DNA from: Davidsoniella eucalypti
Lineage: Eukaryota; Ascomycota; Sordariomycetes; Microascales; Ceratocystidaceae
DNA: 64,000 nt
Direction: 5' to 3'
NCBI GenBank assembly: GCA_004009845.1
Contig: RMBW01000034.1
Location: forward strand, 206,293 to 270,292
The position numbers and the translations under genes were made by a program. The notes beneath the pieces were generated by a model that was given only the letters and a program-made list of their open reading frames with translations, made no database searches and was not told the origin of the DNA. Shown one piece after another: positions 1-10,778 of this stretch; position 1 is the stretch's first letter, and every line of letters starts with the position of its first letter.

Positions 1-1185
1 AAGGTTGGTAGCAGCAACAAGGGCATTGTCAAGGATGGTGACGCGGTGATGTCTGTCGTAACGCTCCTTGAGACCACGTAGAATCGAGATGGTTTCCGGA
101 ACGGTAGGCTCCTTGACAAGAACTTGTTGGAAACGACGTTCAAAAGCAGCGTCCTTTTCAATGTACTTGCGGTACTCAGCGAGAGTAGTGGCACCGATGC
201 AATGAAGTTGGCCACGAGCAAGCATGGGCTTGAGAAGATTGGCGGCATCCATACCACCTTCACCGGAAGAGCCTGCGCCCATGAGTAGATGGATCTCATC
301 AACGAACAGGACAATGACCTCTGATGAGTCTTCAATTTCCTTCAAAACACCCTTCATACGCTCCTCGAATTCACCACGGTACTTGCTACCAGCGACCAGC
401 GCACCGACATCTAGGGAAAGCAATTTGCAGTGCTTTAGATTATCTGGGACATCACGGTTGGCGATACGCTGTGCTAGACCTTCAACAACGGTGGTTTTTC
501 CAACACCAGGCTCACCGATAAGCACCGGGTTGTTCTTGGTGCGGCGAGAAAGAATGCGAACCACACGTCGAATCTCCTCTTCACGACCGATGACAGGATC
601 CATCTTTTTGTCACGGGCCATGGAAGTCATGTCGATGGTAAACTTGGCGAGATTCTCATGTTCTTCTTCGGTGTCGGCAGTCTTGCTGTCGAGTCGACGA
701 GTGCCACGAATTTCTCTAACAGCGTCCTCGACGAGCTTGGGCTTGGGGATGTTGGCGTCCTTGAGGGCTTGTTGTATGCTGTAGTCTTCCGCTAGAGCTA
801 CAATGAAGTGGTCGACGGCAATGAAGCTATCTTTTTGCATCTTCTGGAGATCTTGGGCTTTGCGAAGGACGGTATGGAAGGATGGTGCCAGAGACACATT
901 CTCGGGCGCTGGGTCTTGGGCCGGAAGTCTAACCAGGGCTTTCTTGAGGGCACGATCGAATGCTTGAGCGTCACCACGGGCTCTTTCGATAACCTGACGG
1001 AACATGGTGATGTTGCCGCCCGGAGGTAGATGTTGTTGGTCCTTGGACAGATCCGGAGGAGGGTCAAGCAGAGACACTGCTAGGTGGACGGGCACTAGTT
1101 GGGAGTGACCGTATTGCTCAGCTAAGGCCATGGCATGCTCCACGGCCTTTTGCGCTCTGTCTGTGAATTCCATGCTGGCAGACAT
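1..1185 (-). CDS. HSP104: Hsp104/ClpB-type disaggregase, N-terminal 395 residues (runs off the left edge)
   Basis: This is an AAA+ chaperone that pulls proteins out of aggregates together with Hsp70 and Hsp40, acting in the cytosol and nucleus. The frame is open without an intron from the ATG at 1185 to base 1. It begins MSASMEFTDRAQKAVEHA, a typical Clp N-terminal repeat domain (residues about 1-150). A linker follows, then nucleotide-binding domain 1 with Walker A GEPGVGKTTVVEG and Walker B VIVLFVDEIH, the GSKYRGEFEERM segment, and the sensor-side stretch HCIGATTLAEYRKY. Family members are about 900 residues, so the middle domain and NBD2 lie outside the window. It diverges from MHR1 across 809 bp that contain candidate heat-shock elements. 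The assignment rests on recognised family motifs; N. crassa calls this gene hsp98. Confidence 0.96.
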   Translation of the reverse strand, partial: MSASMEFTDRAQKAVEHAMALAEQYGHSQLVPVHLAVSLLDPPPDLSKDQQHLPPGGNITMFRQVIERARGDAQAFDRALKKALVRLPAQDPAPENVSLAPSFHTVLRKAQDLQKMQKDSFIAVDHFIVALAEDYSIQQALKDANIPKPKLVEDAVREIRGTRRLDSKTADTEEEHENLAKFTIDMTSMARDKKMDPVIGREEEIRRVVRILSRRTKNNPVLIGEPGVGKTTVVEGLAQRIANRDVPDNLKHCKLLSLDVGALVAGSKYRGEFEERMKGVLKEIEDSSEVIVLFVDEIHLLMGAGSSGEGGMDAANLLKPMLARGQLHCIGATTLAEYRKYIEKDAAFERRFQQVLVKEPTVPETISILRGLKERYDRHHRVTILDNALVAATNL

Positions 1186-1490
1186 GATGATGTGTGTTAA
1201 GGAAAGAAATGGGTATCAAGAAAATGTATAAAGGTGAAAAGACAATTGAAACTGGAGAATAAAATGGTAGACAACTAATATATAGAAACGCAATTAATGG
1301 GTCGAAAGTTGTCGTGTTATGTTTCGGAGCCTTGTTATGGTCAGTGTTGCTAAACTTTGGAATGATGGATGTAGCTGTAGTGAGAATGATGATGGAAAAA
1401 GAAAGGAAAAGGTCTGAAACAATTGGAGCAAATGGATTGATATATTCAGAACCCAATTTCTTGGGGAAAAGCCAAGTTTGTTGTCGATGG

Positions 1491-1498
1491 TTCCAGAA
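1491..1498. promoter_or_regulatory. Candidate two-unit heat-shock element (TTCcaGAA)
   Basis: Two inverted HSF units, TTC and GAA, are separated by two bases, which is the arrangement bound by heat-shock factor. It lies about 300 bp upstream of the HSP104 start codon. Function is inferred only from the motif and its position. Confidence 0.4.
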
Positions 1499-1609
1499 GA
1501 AACGATACGGTCTTTTTGGGGGCGTTTGTTATTATTGCGTGAGCTTCTCTCTCTGAGGAGAAGCTACCAGTAGCTTCCAGATTTCCTGTTTCGGTGATGT
1601 CAGAGGTCG

Positions 1610-1632
1610 TTCTAGCTATTTCTGGTTGGTTC
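1610..1632. promoter_or_regulatory. Candidate extended heat-shock element
   Basis: Three TTC triplets start at 1610, 1620 and 1630, exactly 10 bp apart. In the two inverted-unit positions between them (1615 and 1625) the G of GAA is kept, as GCT and GTT. Exact 10 bp phasing with the conserved G is what a degenerate five-unit HSF site would look like. It lies about 425 bp upstream of the HSP104 start. Confidence 0.4.
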
Positions 1633-1994
1633 TGCGGGGCCCTGAGTTTTGGCTTATGGCGGGGCAAATCGGTGACTGGGTGCATTCTAGTCAAATAAGG
1701 ATGCCTTTTAGTTGTTATGATCTATTGTATAGTCAATAAAAACATGCCCTGTTGCGGGTAATCCTCGGCTGTGTATTTTCGAGACATCCGCTTATGCAAA
1801 TTCCAACAATCTCGCGATACTAGTGTTTGATGGCCGTTGAGTATGGAAAAGAGAGCGTCTGCGCCGGTTTCAAGTGACAATTTCCGAGTAGACCCACGCC
1901 TCCAAGTAATACTCCCTCGATCGATCACCTTTGAACCAATCACGAGGACACCGGCTCTCTTCCTACTCCTTTCCTCGGACCCCCGAACCGAATC

Positions 1995-2808
1995 ATGAGC
2001 GGCCTTTCAGCATCCCGCTTCTTCTTCGGCCAATTGGCCTTTGGCATCTCTCGCACAAGCATCCGTCTCGGTCATGCAAAAACACAGTGGAAGAAGCCAC
2101 GCCCGGATCTTGCGGGTCATGCCCCAGACCACGGCGAAAAGATATATATCTTCACAAACATTGCCACGGACGAGATCGTCTACTCTCACACCAAGGTCCT
2201 AGATGTACGTAGTATCCAATTGCTGTATCATCAAGAAATATATAATTGAATTACAAACAACCAGGCAAACTGCTGACATCTTCTACCTACTTGCTCGCAC
2301 TTAGGTCTACAAAGCCTTCAAGCAGATGCCGTTTGCCGGCAAGAAGAACCGGCCAGCAAAGATCCGCAAAGACTTATGGCGTCAACTTGCCGTAGTCTCC
2401 TTCCCCGCCGGACAGGGCGTTGTCGGCCAATCAATATTCCAACGCCTACGCGAATTCCGCTCGCGACATCTACTCGAATGGTCCGACGACATGTACTTCA
2501 AGCCGAATCCCACAAACTCCAACCTGAAGCTATCACGGTCGCGACAAGAACGCGGCGCAGCCATCATCGCACAAAAGGCCAACTCGATTGCTGATCTAGC
2601 TGCGGTCCTCAATGGCGCTGGCGCCGGCAACCGCATATGGATCCAAGAAGAGGGTGGTGCTAAGACTTTGTGCCCGGCTACCGTGGCTTGGGCGAATGAA
2701 GGCGATGCTCAGTATGCTCAGCATTGGTCGGAGAACGTTGTTCATGAATCGATGAAGTCCCTTGAAGCCGAAACACAAGTGGCTTCAGAGATGGAGGCAC
2801 CTCTATAG
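1995..2808 (+). CDS. MHR1: MHR1 / mitochondrial large-subunit ribosomal protein mL67
   Basis: Two exons, 1995-2204 and 2305-2808, with a 100 bp GT-AG intron (donor GTACGT, acceptor TTAG), encode 237 residues. Family members are mitochondrial: they are a component of the large ribosomal subunit in ascomycetes and, in yeast, take part in mtDNA recombination and copy-number maintenance. The family core is visible: an N-terminal basic region, then KIYIFTNIATDEIVYSHTKV, the splice junction VLD/VYKAFKQMPFAGKKNRP, then IRKDLWRQLAVVSFPAGQ. The frame is continuous through the junction. The ATG at 1995 is the first in frame and is followed by an Arg/Ser/Phe-rich N-terminus that suits mitochondrial import. 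It diverges from HSP104; the next gene downstream converges on it. Confidence 0.9.
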
Positions 2809-3313
2809 TCGGCGGGAGCTGGGCGGAAGACTAGGTAAACTCTGCTTCAGCTGGGAAAGATTATAGATCGTCGGCCTTTATACAGTCCCTAAAGACAGGG
2901 AGGTTATCAATAGACTAGACACAGCGCCTTTGTTGTCCAAGTGTCTATAGTGCATTGCCGGGCAGTTTTAGTCGGCCTAGGCGGACGATATTCACATGGC
3001 GCTAGATCTACGTCAAACTTTGTATTTGTATCTATCATGTATCATGCTTGCAATTTTTTTTTGTACAAAACAAAACATTTCTTGGTTCTATCCAGACATC
3101 ACTTCCATATCATTAGGAACAACCCTGTCTTGGGTATTCAGCGTATAGATGCTGATGTCTTCGTTTTGGCATTGAAAATAAAGAGAAAAGTCAAAATATC
3201 ATTGCTTCTGTCTCCCGTCTTTGCTTCTGTGGGAGCAATATTGATGTAGTATTCCCGAGTACACGCTGATTGTATACGTTCCTCTAATACCTCCTCGAGG
3301 TTCTCCTTGTTAT
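2809..3313. other. Convergent intergenic region between MHR1 and the sulfotransferase-like gene
   Basis: About 500 bp between the stop codons of two convergent genes, presumably both 3' UTRs. There are short T-runs near 3056. I see no further gene or structured element. Confidence 0.5.
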
Positions 3314-4874
3314 TCATTCAAACTTCATGGCGAATTGCTTCAGGTAATTGTAATGCTCCAGATTTTCATCGACACATTTGCGGATGACCTTTTGGCCCTC
3401 TTCGCCATACTTGGCGGTCCACACCTTATCATCCTCTTTCCTTGAAATTGCTTTCTATCAATGGAGTCAGCACATGAATAGGTATAATAGATGTCATATA
3501 TGAAGAATGCTTACCTTGGCATGCTTGCGTGGATGTAAAGAAGAGCTAGCAAGCGCATCCTCGTGGAAACCCTTCCATTTCTCAAATGCCTCGACGGCGT
3601 TTTTGTCATCTTCCTTGGTCCATTCTAGCATGTTTGGTGTGAAGTCGATGCCGGTGCGCTCACAGTAAGCACGGATGACCGTCTCCGGTTGATCCAGCAT
3701 ATCGTCGGCATCGACAACCACAATGCGTTCTTGTGGCACAACTCCTGATTCAATCAGGTAGTCAAATAGACGACGTAGCTCAACGTAACCAGCCTCATTG
3801 GGCATAAATTCGTTGAAGCCGGTTAGCTGGACAAGCGGCGGTAGGCAACAGCGGTAATACGACGGGATACTGCTACGCGGGTGGCGGATTAGAAACGTGA
3901 ATTGGAAGTTCTGCAGCTCATCTAGAGGTAGCGTCGTCGGGTTTTGAGTCTCATTGCCAACGTGGAACGAGGCAGCCGTATCGGTCTTATTTCCATCGGG
4001 AGCCAGAAGATAGTAAGCAATGTCCTTTATGAAGACACGCTTGCCCTATACATATCAAGCGTTATTAGTATACAGCTTTCTAGTGGGCTATAGCCAGAGT
4101 AGAGTGGTGCAGTTCCGACGGCTCTCTCTAATTTACCAAAGTCCCGAAGGATTTTACGCATTACAACGGATCACGCCTAGGGGATGCGTTCGTCGTACTA
4201 AACATGTGCATGTTTCTTTGGCCATCGTGAGAGGCTTGGATAGAGAGAGTCGCAATAGCCAACTAAGCAGCGCTTGCTGCTGTTTGTAATGTAAATCTCT
4301 TCGGCTACAAGCTACTATGCAGCTTGTATGGGCCTGTGGATCGTCCCCGGTTTCATGCATGAAGCGAGCAACATGACCGCATATAGAAAAGGGCGACAGT
4401 ACTAATGCAGCCGAGAAGGAGTCATTACCAGTGTTTGTTGGACTTGTAAAGAAATGTATAAAGTCCTAAGCGACCGAAAAAAGGCAGAGAGGAGAGGAAA
4501 AAAATTAAGAAATAGAGAGAATAGAAGCACGTCAAAGGCTACTAGAAGGGGCCACTCACATCGTCACCAGAGGCCTTGACCTTGTTGAGAACGTCGGCAT
4601 ATGTAGTTTCTGCGAATCCACTGTCTCTACGGGTCTTTTCATCACCAGCAAAGCGCTCGCTGAGACGCTCAGGGCCATAATAGAAGGCATCACCGAAGGG
4701 TTCGTGGACACATTGAAGGATATCACGGCGAGCCATGAAAACCTGCCGACGAGGGTTAGCTACAGGCTGATCGTGATGATGTAAGTGAAGTTAGGGTTTA
4801 CGTACACGCTCGAAGGCCGTGGAGCAGGCACGGGGATGAGTGGCCACAAAGATGGGCTTCTGAGTGACGGTCAT
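3314..4874 (-). CDS. Sulfotransferase-like P-loop protein, four exons
   Basis: Exons in coding order are 4806-4874, 4560-4742, 3515-4045 and 3314-3454, giving 307 residues in a continuous frame. The product begins MTVTQKPIFVATHPRACSTAFER, where the Pro-Arg-x-x-Ser-Thr segment matches the 5'-phosphosulfate loop of sulfotransferase-like P-loop proteins. Further landmarks are MARRDILQCVHEPFGDAFYY in exon 2, GKRVFIKDIAYYL at the start of exon 3, and FLIRHPRSSIPSYY, which resembles the 3'-phosphate-binding segment. The C-terminal exon ends NYLKQFAMKFE. The protein resembles the fungal group usually annotated as P-loop NTPase or sulfotransferase family; the substrate is unknown. Introns are 63, 514 and 60 bp, and the 514 bp one is unusually long here. 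PAPS use is inferred from the fold and not shown. Confidence 0.82.
4046..4559 (-). other. Unusually long (514 bp) intron of the sulfotransferase-like gene
   Basis: Donor GTGAGT and acceptor TATAG join GDD to GKRVFIKD without a frame change. Inside are two small inverted repeats: TACAAGCT at 4306-4313 with AGCTTGTA at 4321-4328, and GCAGC-GCTT-GCTGC around 4267-4280. No open frame in it resembles a protein. A small old insertion into an ordinary intron is possible. Confidence 0.6.
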
Positions 4875-5630
4875 GATGGCAATGGCAATAGTTGCTGGGC
4901 GTAATTGTATAGAGAAGATAAAGGATACAATAAAGGCGGCGATCAGGATGTGATTACAGATATAATCGCAGCAAGATATGAAGAGTAGAATGTAGGGAAC
5001 TCGGATTCTTCGAGGCCACAGCAAAGAATGCGGTGTATGCCGAGTTTTATAGCAGCTGAGAACCCAGGAAACTTCCTTCTACAGAGGCTACTATACGTGT
5101 TGAATCTTTTATGTTTGTTTTTTTGAGCGTTGCTCGAGTTCTGTGGATAGGTTACTACTCGATCGGGACGAGCGAGGCAAAACAACGTACAGATAAACCA
5201 GGCTATATTATTGTATTTAACATTGTACACATTGTCGCTCCAACAATCCGTTCGGATCCTCACACGCCCTCCAGTCTACTATGTATGTATGGACAACTAG
5301 TTCTATACAACCGCATATCTGGGCTTCTTGTTACAACTGGCCAGCTTAGCTTCGCCTTGGTTTGACCCCAGGAGCAAAAGTCGGCTGTATCCACGATGTC
5401 AGCTACATTTTTCGTCTCTTTCTTATTTCTGGGGCCCTTCTCTGCTCCCTTGCAAGGACGGTTGCATTCATGCAGGTCAGCCAGCCTGAGTCTTGTCCTG
5501 TCCTCCTCAGTCGGTGTCTAATTGTGCTCAACTAGTGTACTAGGCACTGGTCGCTCTCACTACTAGACACCCCCCACGCCGATATCAGAGCCATCTGGTC
5601 TGAGGCCAGTACGCTGCTTACTAGGACCGG

Positions 5631-5965
5631 TTGTACTATGCTTCCAAAGACAACAGCAATTTCTGCCAGTATCCATCTTTCTCTCTCTTCTTCCGATACC
5701 ACCAACTGCAACAAAACCTTACTAATACGCCCGAGCCATACAGCGACTTTGCAATTCCTTGTTCCCTGCGCAAACGACCCCGCCATACACGGAATCCGAT
5801 GATTCACCGCCGCGCCCCTCTTCCGGCCAGGATGTAGCCCGAAACGTCATAGTGGCTGCTAGCGTCGGTATCTTTGCTCTGAAGGCTCTGCAGACTATAT
5901 TTACCAATATATTCAGGCTTAGCAAAACGCCTGTCAAGCACTGTTGGGCGAATGAACTGCCCTGA
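5631..5965 (+). pseudogene. Possible gene remnant: frame-split coding-like stretch with a hydrophobic segment
   Basis: Two overlapping frames look coding-like. The first runs into NTPEPYSDFAIP and the second continues LFPAQTTPPYTESDDSPPRP, followed by QDVARNVIVAASVGIFALKA, a possible membrane helix, and ends at 5965. A one-base shift near 5757 would join them. Alternatively the acceptor-like CATACAG just before 5731 (with an upstream TACTAATAC) starts an exon in the second frame. Neither part has a convincing start. I do not recognise the product and this may be chance. Confidence 0.18.
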
Positions 5966-6641
5966 AAAAGCTTGCACATACATTCTAAAATAGCCCTGGC
6001 TTCCCTGCTATTAGAATAAGAATACTAGTACTTTACAAGCCCCTGTTCGAGCCTATTCCGCCTCCGAGAGAAAAACGAGAGAAAAATAAGACGGGAAGCT
6101 TAGCCTAGAAGATAATTTTTGCTTGTTTGGCGTCTCTCAAATTCTGGAAGCAAGAGCCATTCTCTAGCTTTAGGGCAGCGTTGATCAAGTTGAAATCAAC
6201 GAAAATGCAGCCTTCCAAAGACTTAATTTGGAAAAGAAACGAAGACAACGAGATATTTTGACTAATCATCTGAGAAAAAAAGCTCTTTACCGATGTTTTT
6301 TCCTTGCGATTTGATTATATTTAGCGTCTACCTAAATCACCAAGATCATACGACGTCAGATTGGTTACCGAACAGATATTTAAAGTACTCTAGACAAACT
6401 CAATAGTTTTGTATGTGACGACACCGTCTCCTAGCCCCAAAGAACTAGTGGTCTATACCTCCACTAAGAGCAACAAAAACAAAAACAAAACGCAAAAACA
6501 GTGCATTGAAGACGACAAATGTCGAAAAGGAAAGCGAGAATGGACAGCAACATTGGGAATATGTGCTGGTCGCTCTTAAAAACCCAAGACGAAGGGGAAA
6601 TTTTCGTCTTTGAACGGAGGAGGTACTCGAACTCAAAGGTA

Positions 6642-6656
6642 CCCCCCCCCCCCCCC
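6642..6656. repeat. Homopolymer of 15 C
   Basis: Uninterrupted C run in intergenic DNA followed by a T-rich stretch. It is prone to length error in sequencing. Confidence 0.9.
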
Positions 6657-8798
6657 TCTTGATTTTTTTTTCCTTTTACTCTTGGATAAAACATGCTATC
6701 AGTCAGTCTCTCCAAGGTCAATTTTTTTGTTTCTTTTATTGCTTGGCAAACCGCAAGTCCCATAGTTCGCCTTCATACTGCATCTCTTCGGAGCCGTTTG
6801 TCCGCAAGTACCCGCCGAGGCCTAACTGGTAGCGAGAACCTTGTCCCGTGGTGGCATAATATAGGCTAACTAAGTACCTTGTACCTATATCTCGGGAAAA
6901 GATACCGAAGGAGGTAAAGGGAGGGGGCGTGTGTGTAGGTATGTAACTACGTACAGATACTGGCATAACATGTTAAATGTCCTCATGTAAATGGACTTCA
7001 AAGATTAGCGCCTGCGGACCACGGACAGCTTCTTTGTGATGATGCTGACATGGCATGCTGCAACTCCAACTCCAGATAATCCAAGGCGACTTGCAGCCTG
7101 GTCTGGTGATGACTATAGGCTAGCTCATCAATGCATCATTGTTATCGTCGCGGGCCTTCTCCACGACCACCATGTGCTTCTGATACTACTATCAGTCAAT
7201 TCATAATCGTCTGCATCGTAGCACCACATCACAGTAGTGGCTGCGTCAATTGAATATGATAGGCTTAGAAGAAGAGGGGGAACAATCATTGGTAAGCTAG
7301 CTAACAGTAGTCGTGGTAGTTATCAGTTACCAATTTCAGAACCAGTGTCGAGTCGCACATGTGGTACTTGTATGATAATCAACTCGCCGCCTAATACCGC
7401 CGCCCAGCAAGTTCCCCGCGGCCAAAATCCGCCGAAACATAGGCACAATGTCCGCGTAGTTGAACATGGTGAAGAAGCCCTAACATAGTAGTACGGTCTT
7501 TTGCTGTTCGCCTAGTCTTTGGCACGCAGAGCCTTGATTTCCTTCAGCCTTAGCGCTTCTGTCCCACATGCCACGTTCTTGACCAAACAGCTGAAAATCG
7601 CCAGGTCAAGGCCCAAGGAACAAGTATCCCTCTCATTATGCTACTGTGCTGTCTATTGTCTTCTCCTTGGGCGTGGCTTCAGCGAGCCAATTGTAGCTTT
7701 TTTGCGCGTCTTGGTTGGTTGGTTGGGTGACTTTCTGCATTCTAGCTATTATCTCGTCATTCTGCACAACGATTGCGAGTGTTCCTAGCCAGGCTCTCGG
7801 CTCCAAAAATGACTGGGACCCGGAACTACTACACCAGAAGCGTTCCTTGGCTATCCGTCGTGGGACAACAGAGAGAAAAGACACATAGAAAAGCTTGACT
7901 GACGTGAAGCCCTTTTTTTCTGCTGCTTCTTCTTCGCTGTCTCCGGAGGCATGCGTGGGATATAGCCGATGATATTGGAAGTATCATAGCAATGGAACCA
8001 TGCCCCTTGCCTTCTAGGTCTCGCTCTCTTCTCTCCCCGGGGACCTACCTATTATATATCGTAACAAGCCTACTGGCTTTACGCTGTTACTACTTATAAC
8101 AAGAACTGCTACTATTGCCATTGGCTGCCTTGAAGTCACACTCCGATAAACCCTGATATGCCGGGCTGGACATGTCTGTGTGCGTATAGTTCTTGCGTCT
8201 CGTTACTCTCTAGAAAGAGACACCGGCTAAATATGGCCTAGGCTCCCTCCTTCTATGTCACAGCAATACCTATACCTACCCAATGCAAGCACGATCAGGT
8301 CACGGCCCAGGTCGTAGGCTGGGATGATGATGTCCTTGTGTCACAGGACAAAGCATTGTCATTACCAAACATATTGATACGTCTGACGTGTTCTATGTAT
8401 CCATCTGGACATGTCCGTCCAGGTTCCATCTAATGCAAAGAAGTGAAAAGAAAAAATTATCTACAAAGTACAACCTGCGTAAAATGCACAACGCTTCTCG
8501 CCGCCATCCGTCCACTTTCTTTTTCCTCATAGTGTATTTCTTTATTGTCTCTCCCCAGTCCTCTCGTCTTCCATATTGTCGAGATGAAAAGTTTTTCTTT
8601 TCTTCTTCGTCTCCCCTGCTCTAGATGCGTTTGCCCAGGCTTCGCCGATCATGCCTAAGGTTGCGGCTTCTTGTCGGCACATCCGGGCTTCCGCGGTGGT
8701 GCTCCTCAGTCACACATCGTAGTCACCATGTCATGGTAGTAATCGCTGGGTGATAATGGCCCCTAGTGATAGTAACTACTGGTGGCAGTTTCAAGAGG

Positions 8799-10219
8799 TC
8801 ACGAGTTCGCTTCCCAGTCCAATTTGGGCCAATATCCAAACCACTTGAACGTCTCTGCCATGGCTGCAACCTCTTTGATAGTAGTCTCCAATTGAGGGTT
8901 GGTACGCTTGGGCGGCTGTGTCTCGATAGTGAGGAAATAATCGAGCCCAAACGGACGTTTCTCGTCAGACTGCGAATGGATCTCAACAACGGTAAAGCCC
9001 TTGGACAAAATATGGGCTAGAATTAGTCCAAGTGTCTCCGGCTTATCCGTGGGAACGGTGAAGTTCATGAAGCCCTTCCAAGATTTAGTCTCCGGCAAGA
9101 TAGGGATATCCTTCGGGATACGAGCAATATCATCTCCCGGGCTCATCTTCCGCAAAATCAAGAAGCCAGTGGCATTCACTTCGGCATTCTGTATAGATCT
9201 AGCCAGGATATCGATATCGTAGATCTCGGCGGACTTGATACTAGATATGCCCGCCGACGCTCCAGTCTTATCTTCAAACGCAATCTCCGCCGCTCGACTT
9301 GTCGATGACGTCTCGATGCGTTCTGCGTGTGGTAGATACGCATCCAAGAAGACAGTACACTGCTGTAGCGCTTGCTCGTGCGAATACACCTTAGTAATGT
9401 GCTTCAGACTGACAACCGGCTTGCTACGAGGTATCTCAGGGGGCGTTTTCTTAGCAGCAGTGCCATTCAGAGACGATAACGGACTCTCCGGCATTGCTGC
9501 CGCCGTTGACGGTGTTGTAGAAGACTTCGGGGCGGTATGGCTAGGCGGTGCGAGTACTATCGCAGCGCTAGCGGCCGCTGGCTTCCGACCCAGCAAACAG
9601 TGGTTGACGCGCACGTATATCTCTCCGCAAATTCGTACATTATCGAATAAGCTGCCGACTCCCATAAAAGACGAGAGAGTTGCGTGCACGACACCCTTGG
9701 TTGAGTTTGTGATAGGGACAACGCCGTATAGAGCCTGGCTAGTGGCCACGCACTCAAAGACATCTACACGGTTGACACGTTAGAAATGGACAGCAGGTAT
9801 CAGAGAGTAGTCGCCAAGTAGAACGAGAGAGTAAGAGATGGAAGAGACCGGCCGTTGGGGACTTACCGGGAATCAACTCTGCGGGGTCAACACAATAGTT
9901 CGCGTCGCTAAAGATCTTGCTCGCGGCCTATTAGTATATCAAATACCTACGAGTCAGCCACAAACATTACACAACAGTTGATAAAGTTGCTACACCACGC
10001 GTATATGCCAGTCCCCGCTGCATGACAGCAGTAGGAGAGGGAAGAAAAGACAAGTTCATTAACCGGTGAGATAGCTTGGGTGGGAGAAGTGCCTGGTCGT
10101 TTACGCAGCATATTCATCGCCACCACAAGAAGGGTCACCAGTACACAAGAACGACTCACCTGATGCGTGTAAGTGCCAGGGGGGCCAAGATAGGCCACCC
10201 GCGGATGATTGCAGGCCAT
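8799..10219 (-). CDS. PHA2: Prephenate dehydratase (divergent motifs)
   Basis: Three exons, 10160-10219, 9867-9927 and 8799-9763, with introns of 232 and 103 bp, encode 361 residues. The ATG at 10219 is the first in frame. The enzyme converts prephenate to phenylpyruvate on the way to phenylalanine. Landmarks are RVAYLGPPGTYTHQ at the N-terminus, YGVVPITNSTKGVV, ITKVYSHEQALQQC, and an ACT-like regulatory region around residues 280-345. An Ala/Pro/Ser-rich insert (about 80-130) separates two parts of the catalytic domain. Three hallmark motifs are altered: P-ENS is P-TNS, the catalytic TRF reads TGF (about residue 238), and the Phe-binding ESRP position reads HSQS. Activity or feedback control may therefore be changed. 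TGACTC cores lie upstream. Family placement is firm; full activity is not. Confidence 0.85.
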
Positions 10220-10384
10220 GGCTAAAGCCACCGGGATGGTCTTGCGTGTGGATGGATGTGGAAGACAGTAGATAGGAGAGGAGCGGTACGTCTTGCCCAG
10301 CAACGAAGATGTTGAGAGAAAGCTAGGAATCTAGTAGAACAGTGGTGTTGGTGTGCAAGATATGAAATTGGCTCTTTGAAGATG

Positions 10385-10390
10385 TGACTC
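10385..10390. promoter_or_regulatory. TGACTC core, candidate CPC1/Gcn4 site upstream of PHA2
   Basis: TGACTC lies about 165 bp upstream of the PHA2 start. A second copy, read as GAGTCA on the plus strand, is at 10567-10572, about 350 bp upstream. TGACTC is the core of the Gcn4/CPC1 consensus TGACTCA; the seventh base does not match in either copy. Confidence 0.35.
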
Positions 10391-10754
10391 TCTGCTTATA
10401 TGTTGGGCTAAGAAGTTGGCTAGCTACGATATTTGATTTCTTGAGAAGAGATCAAACAAGAATCGTGGTTGCCGTCTTAGGCAGTCGCTGGTACAGATAC
10501 CAAACTTCTGATTGCTGGGGAACAACCAAATGAAAGCGTCGAATAGAGATACAAACTAAAGCCTAGGAGTCAAGCAAGACGATCCAATGTAGTTGGTAAT
10601 GATTGTGATTATATCTGCGTCAATTCTCTATGAACGAGTTCCAGATGTCGTCTTGATGCCGTTTTGCCGGGTCGTGAGGGTTCAGATACACCTTGTTAGT
10701 CACAATGTGATCTCAGTACATAAGTATGCATATAGTGGGGATAATTTTATGAAT

Positions 10755-10778
10755 ATAGGGTTATCTGCGTAACCCTAT
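10755..10778. repeat. Perfect inverted repeat ATAGGGTTA / TAACCCTAT
   Basis: Nine-base arms at 10755-10763 and 10770-10778 around a six-base loop. The same arm sequence recurs in a second inverted repeat at 38852-38881. Confidence 0.7.

Larger units (their letters stand above)
1186..1994. promoter_or_regulatory. Shared intergenic region between divergent HSP104 and MHR1
   Basis: This 809 bp stretch separates two divergent starts, so it must hold both 5' leaders and promoters. No open frame in it looks like a gene. It contains TTC/GAA units in heat-shock-element spacing (see 1491-1498 and 1610-1632), and a short inverted repeat, GCTTCTC paired with GAGAAGC, around 1543-1564. Confidence 0.5.
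4875..8798. other. 3.9 kb with no supported complete gene
   Basis: Includes the leader of the sulfotransferase-like gene on the left and the 3' flank of PHA2 on the right. It contains a 15-base C homopolymer (6642-6656), T-rich patches, and a frame-split coding-like stretch at 5631-5965 that is listed separately. I recognise no other protein, tRNA or transposon. Confidence 0.45.

Noticed and set aside
8795..8830. GAGTTCGCTTCCC that looks like a tRNA T-arm
   Set aside because: It overlaps the 3' end of the PHA2 coding sequence and has no other tRNA parts.
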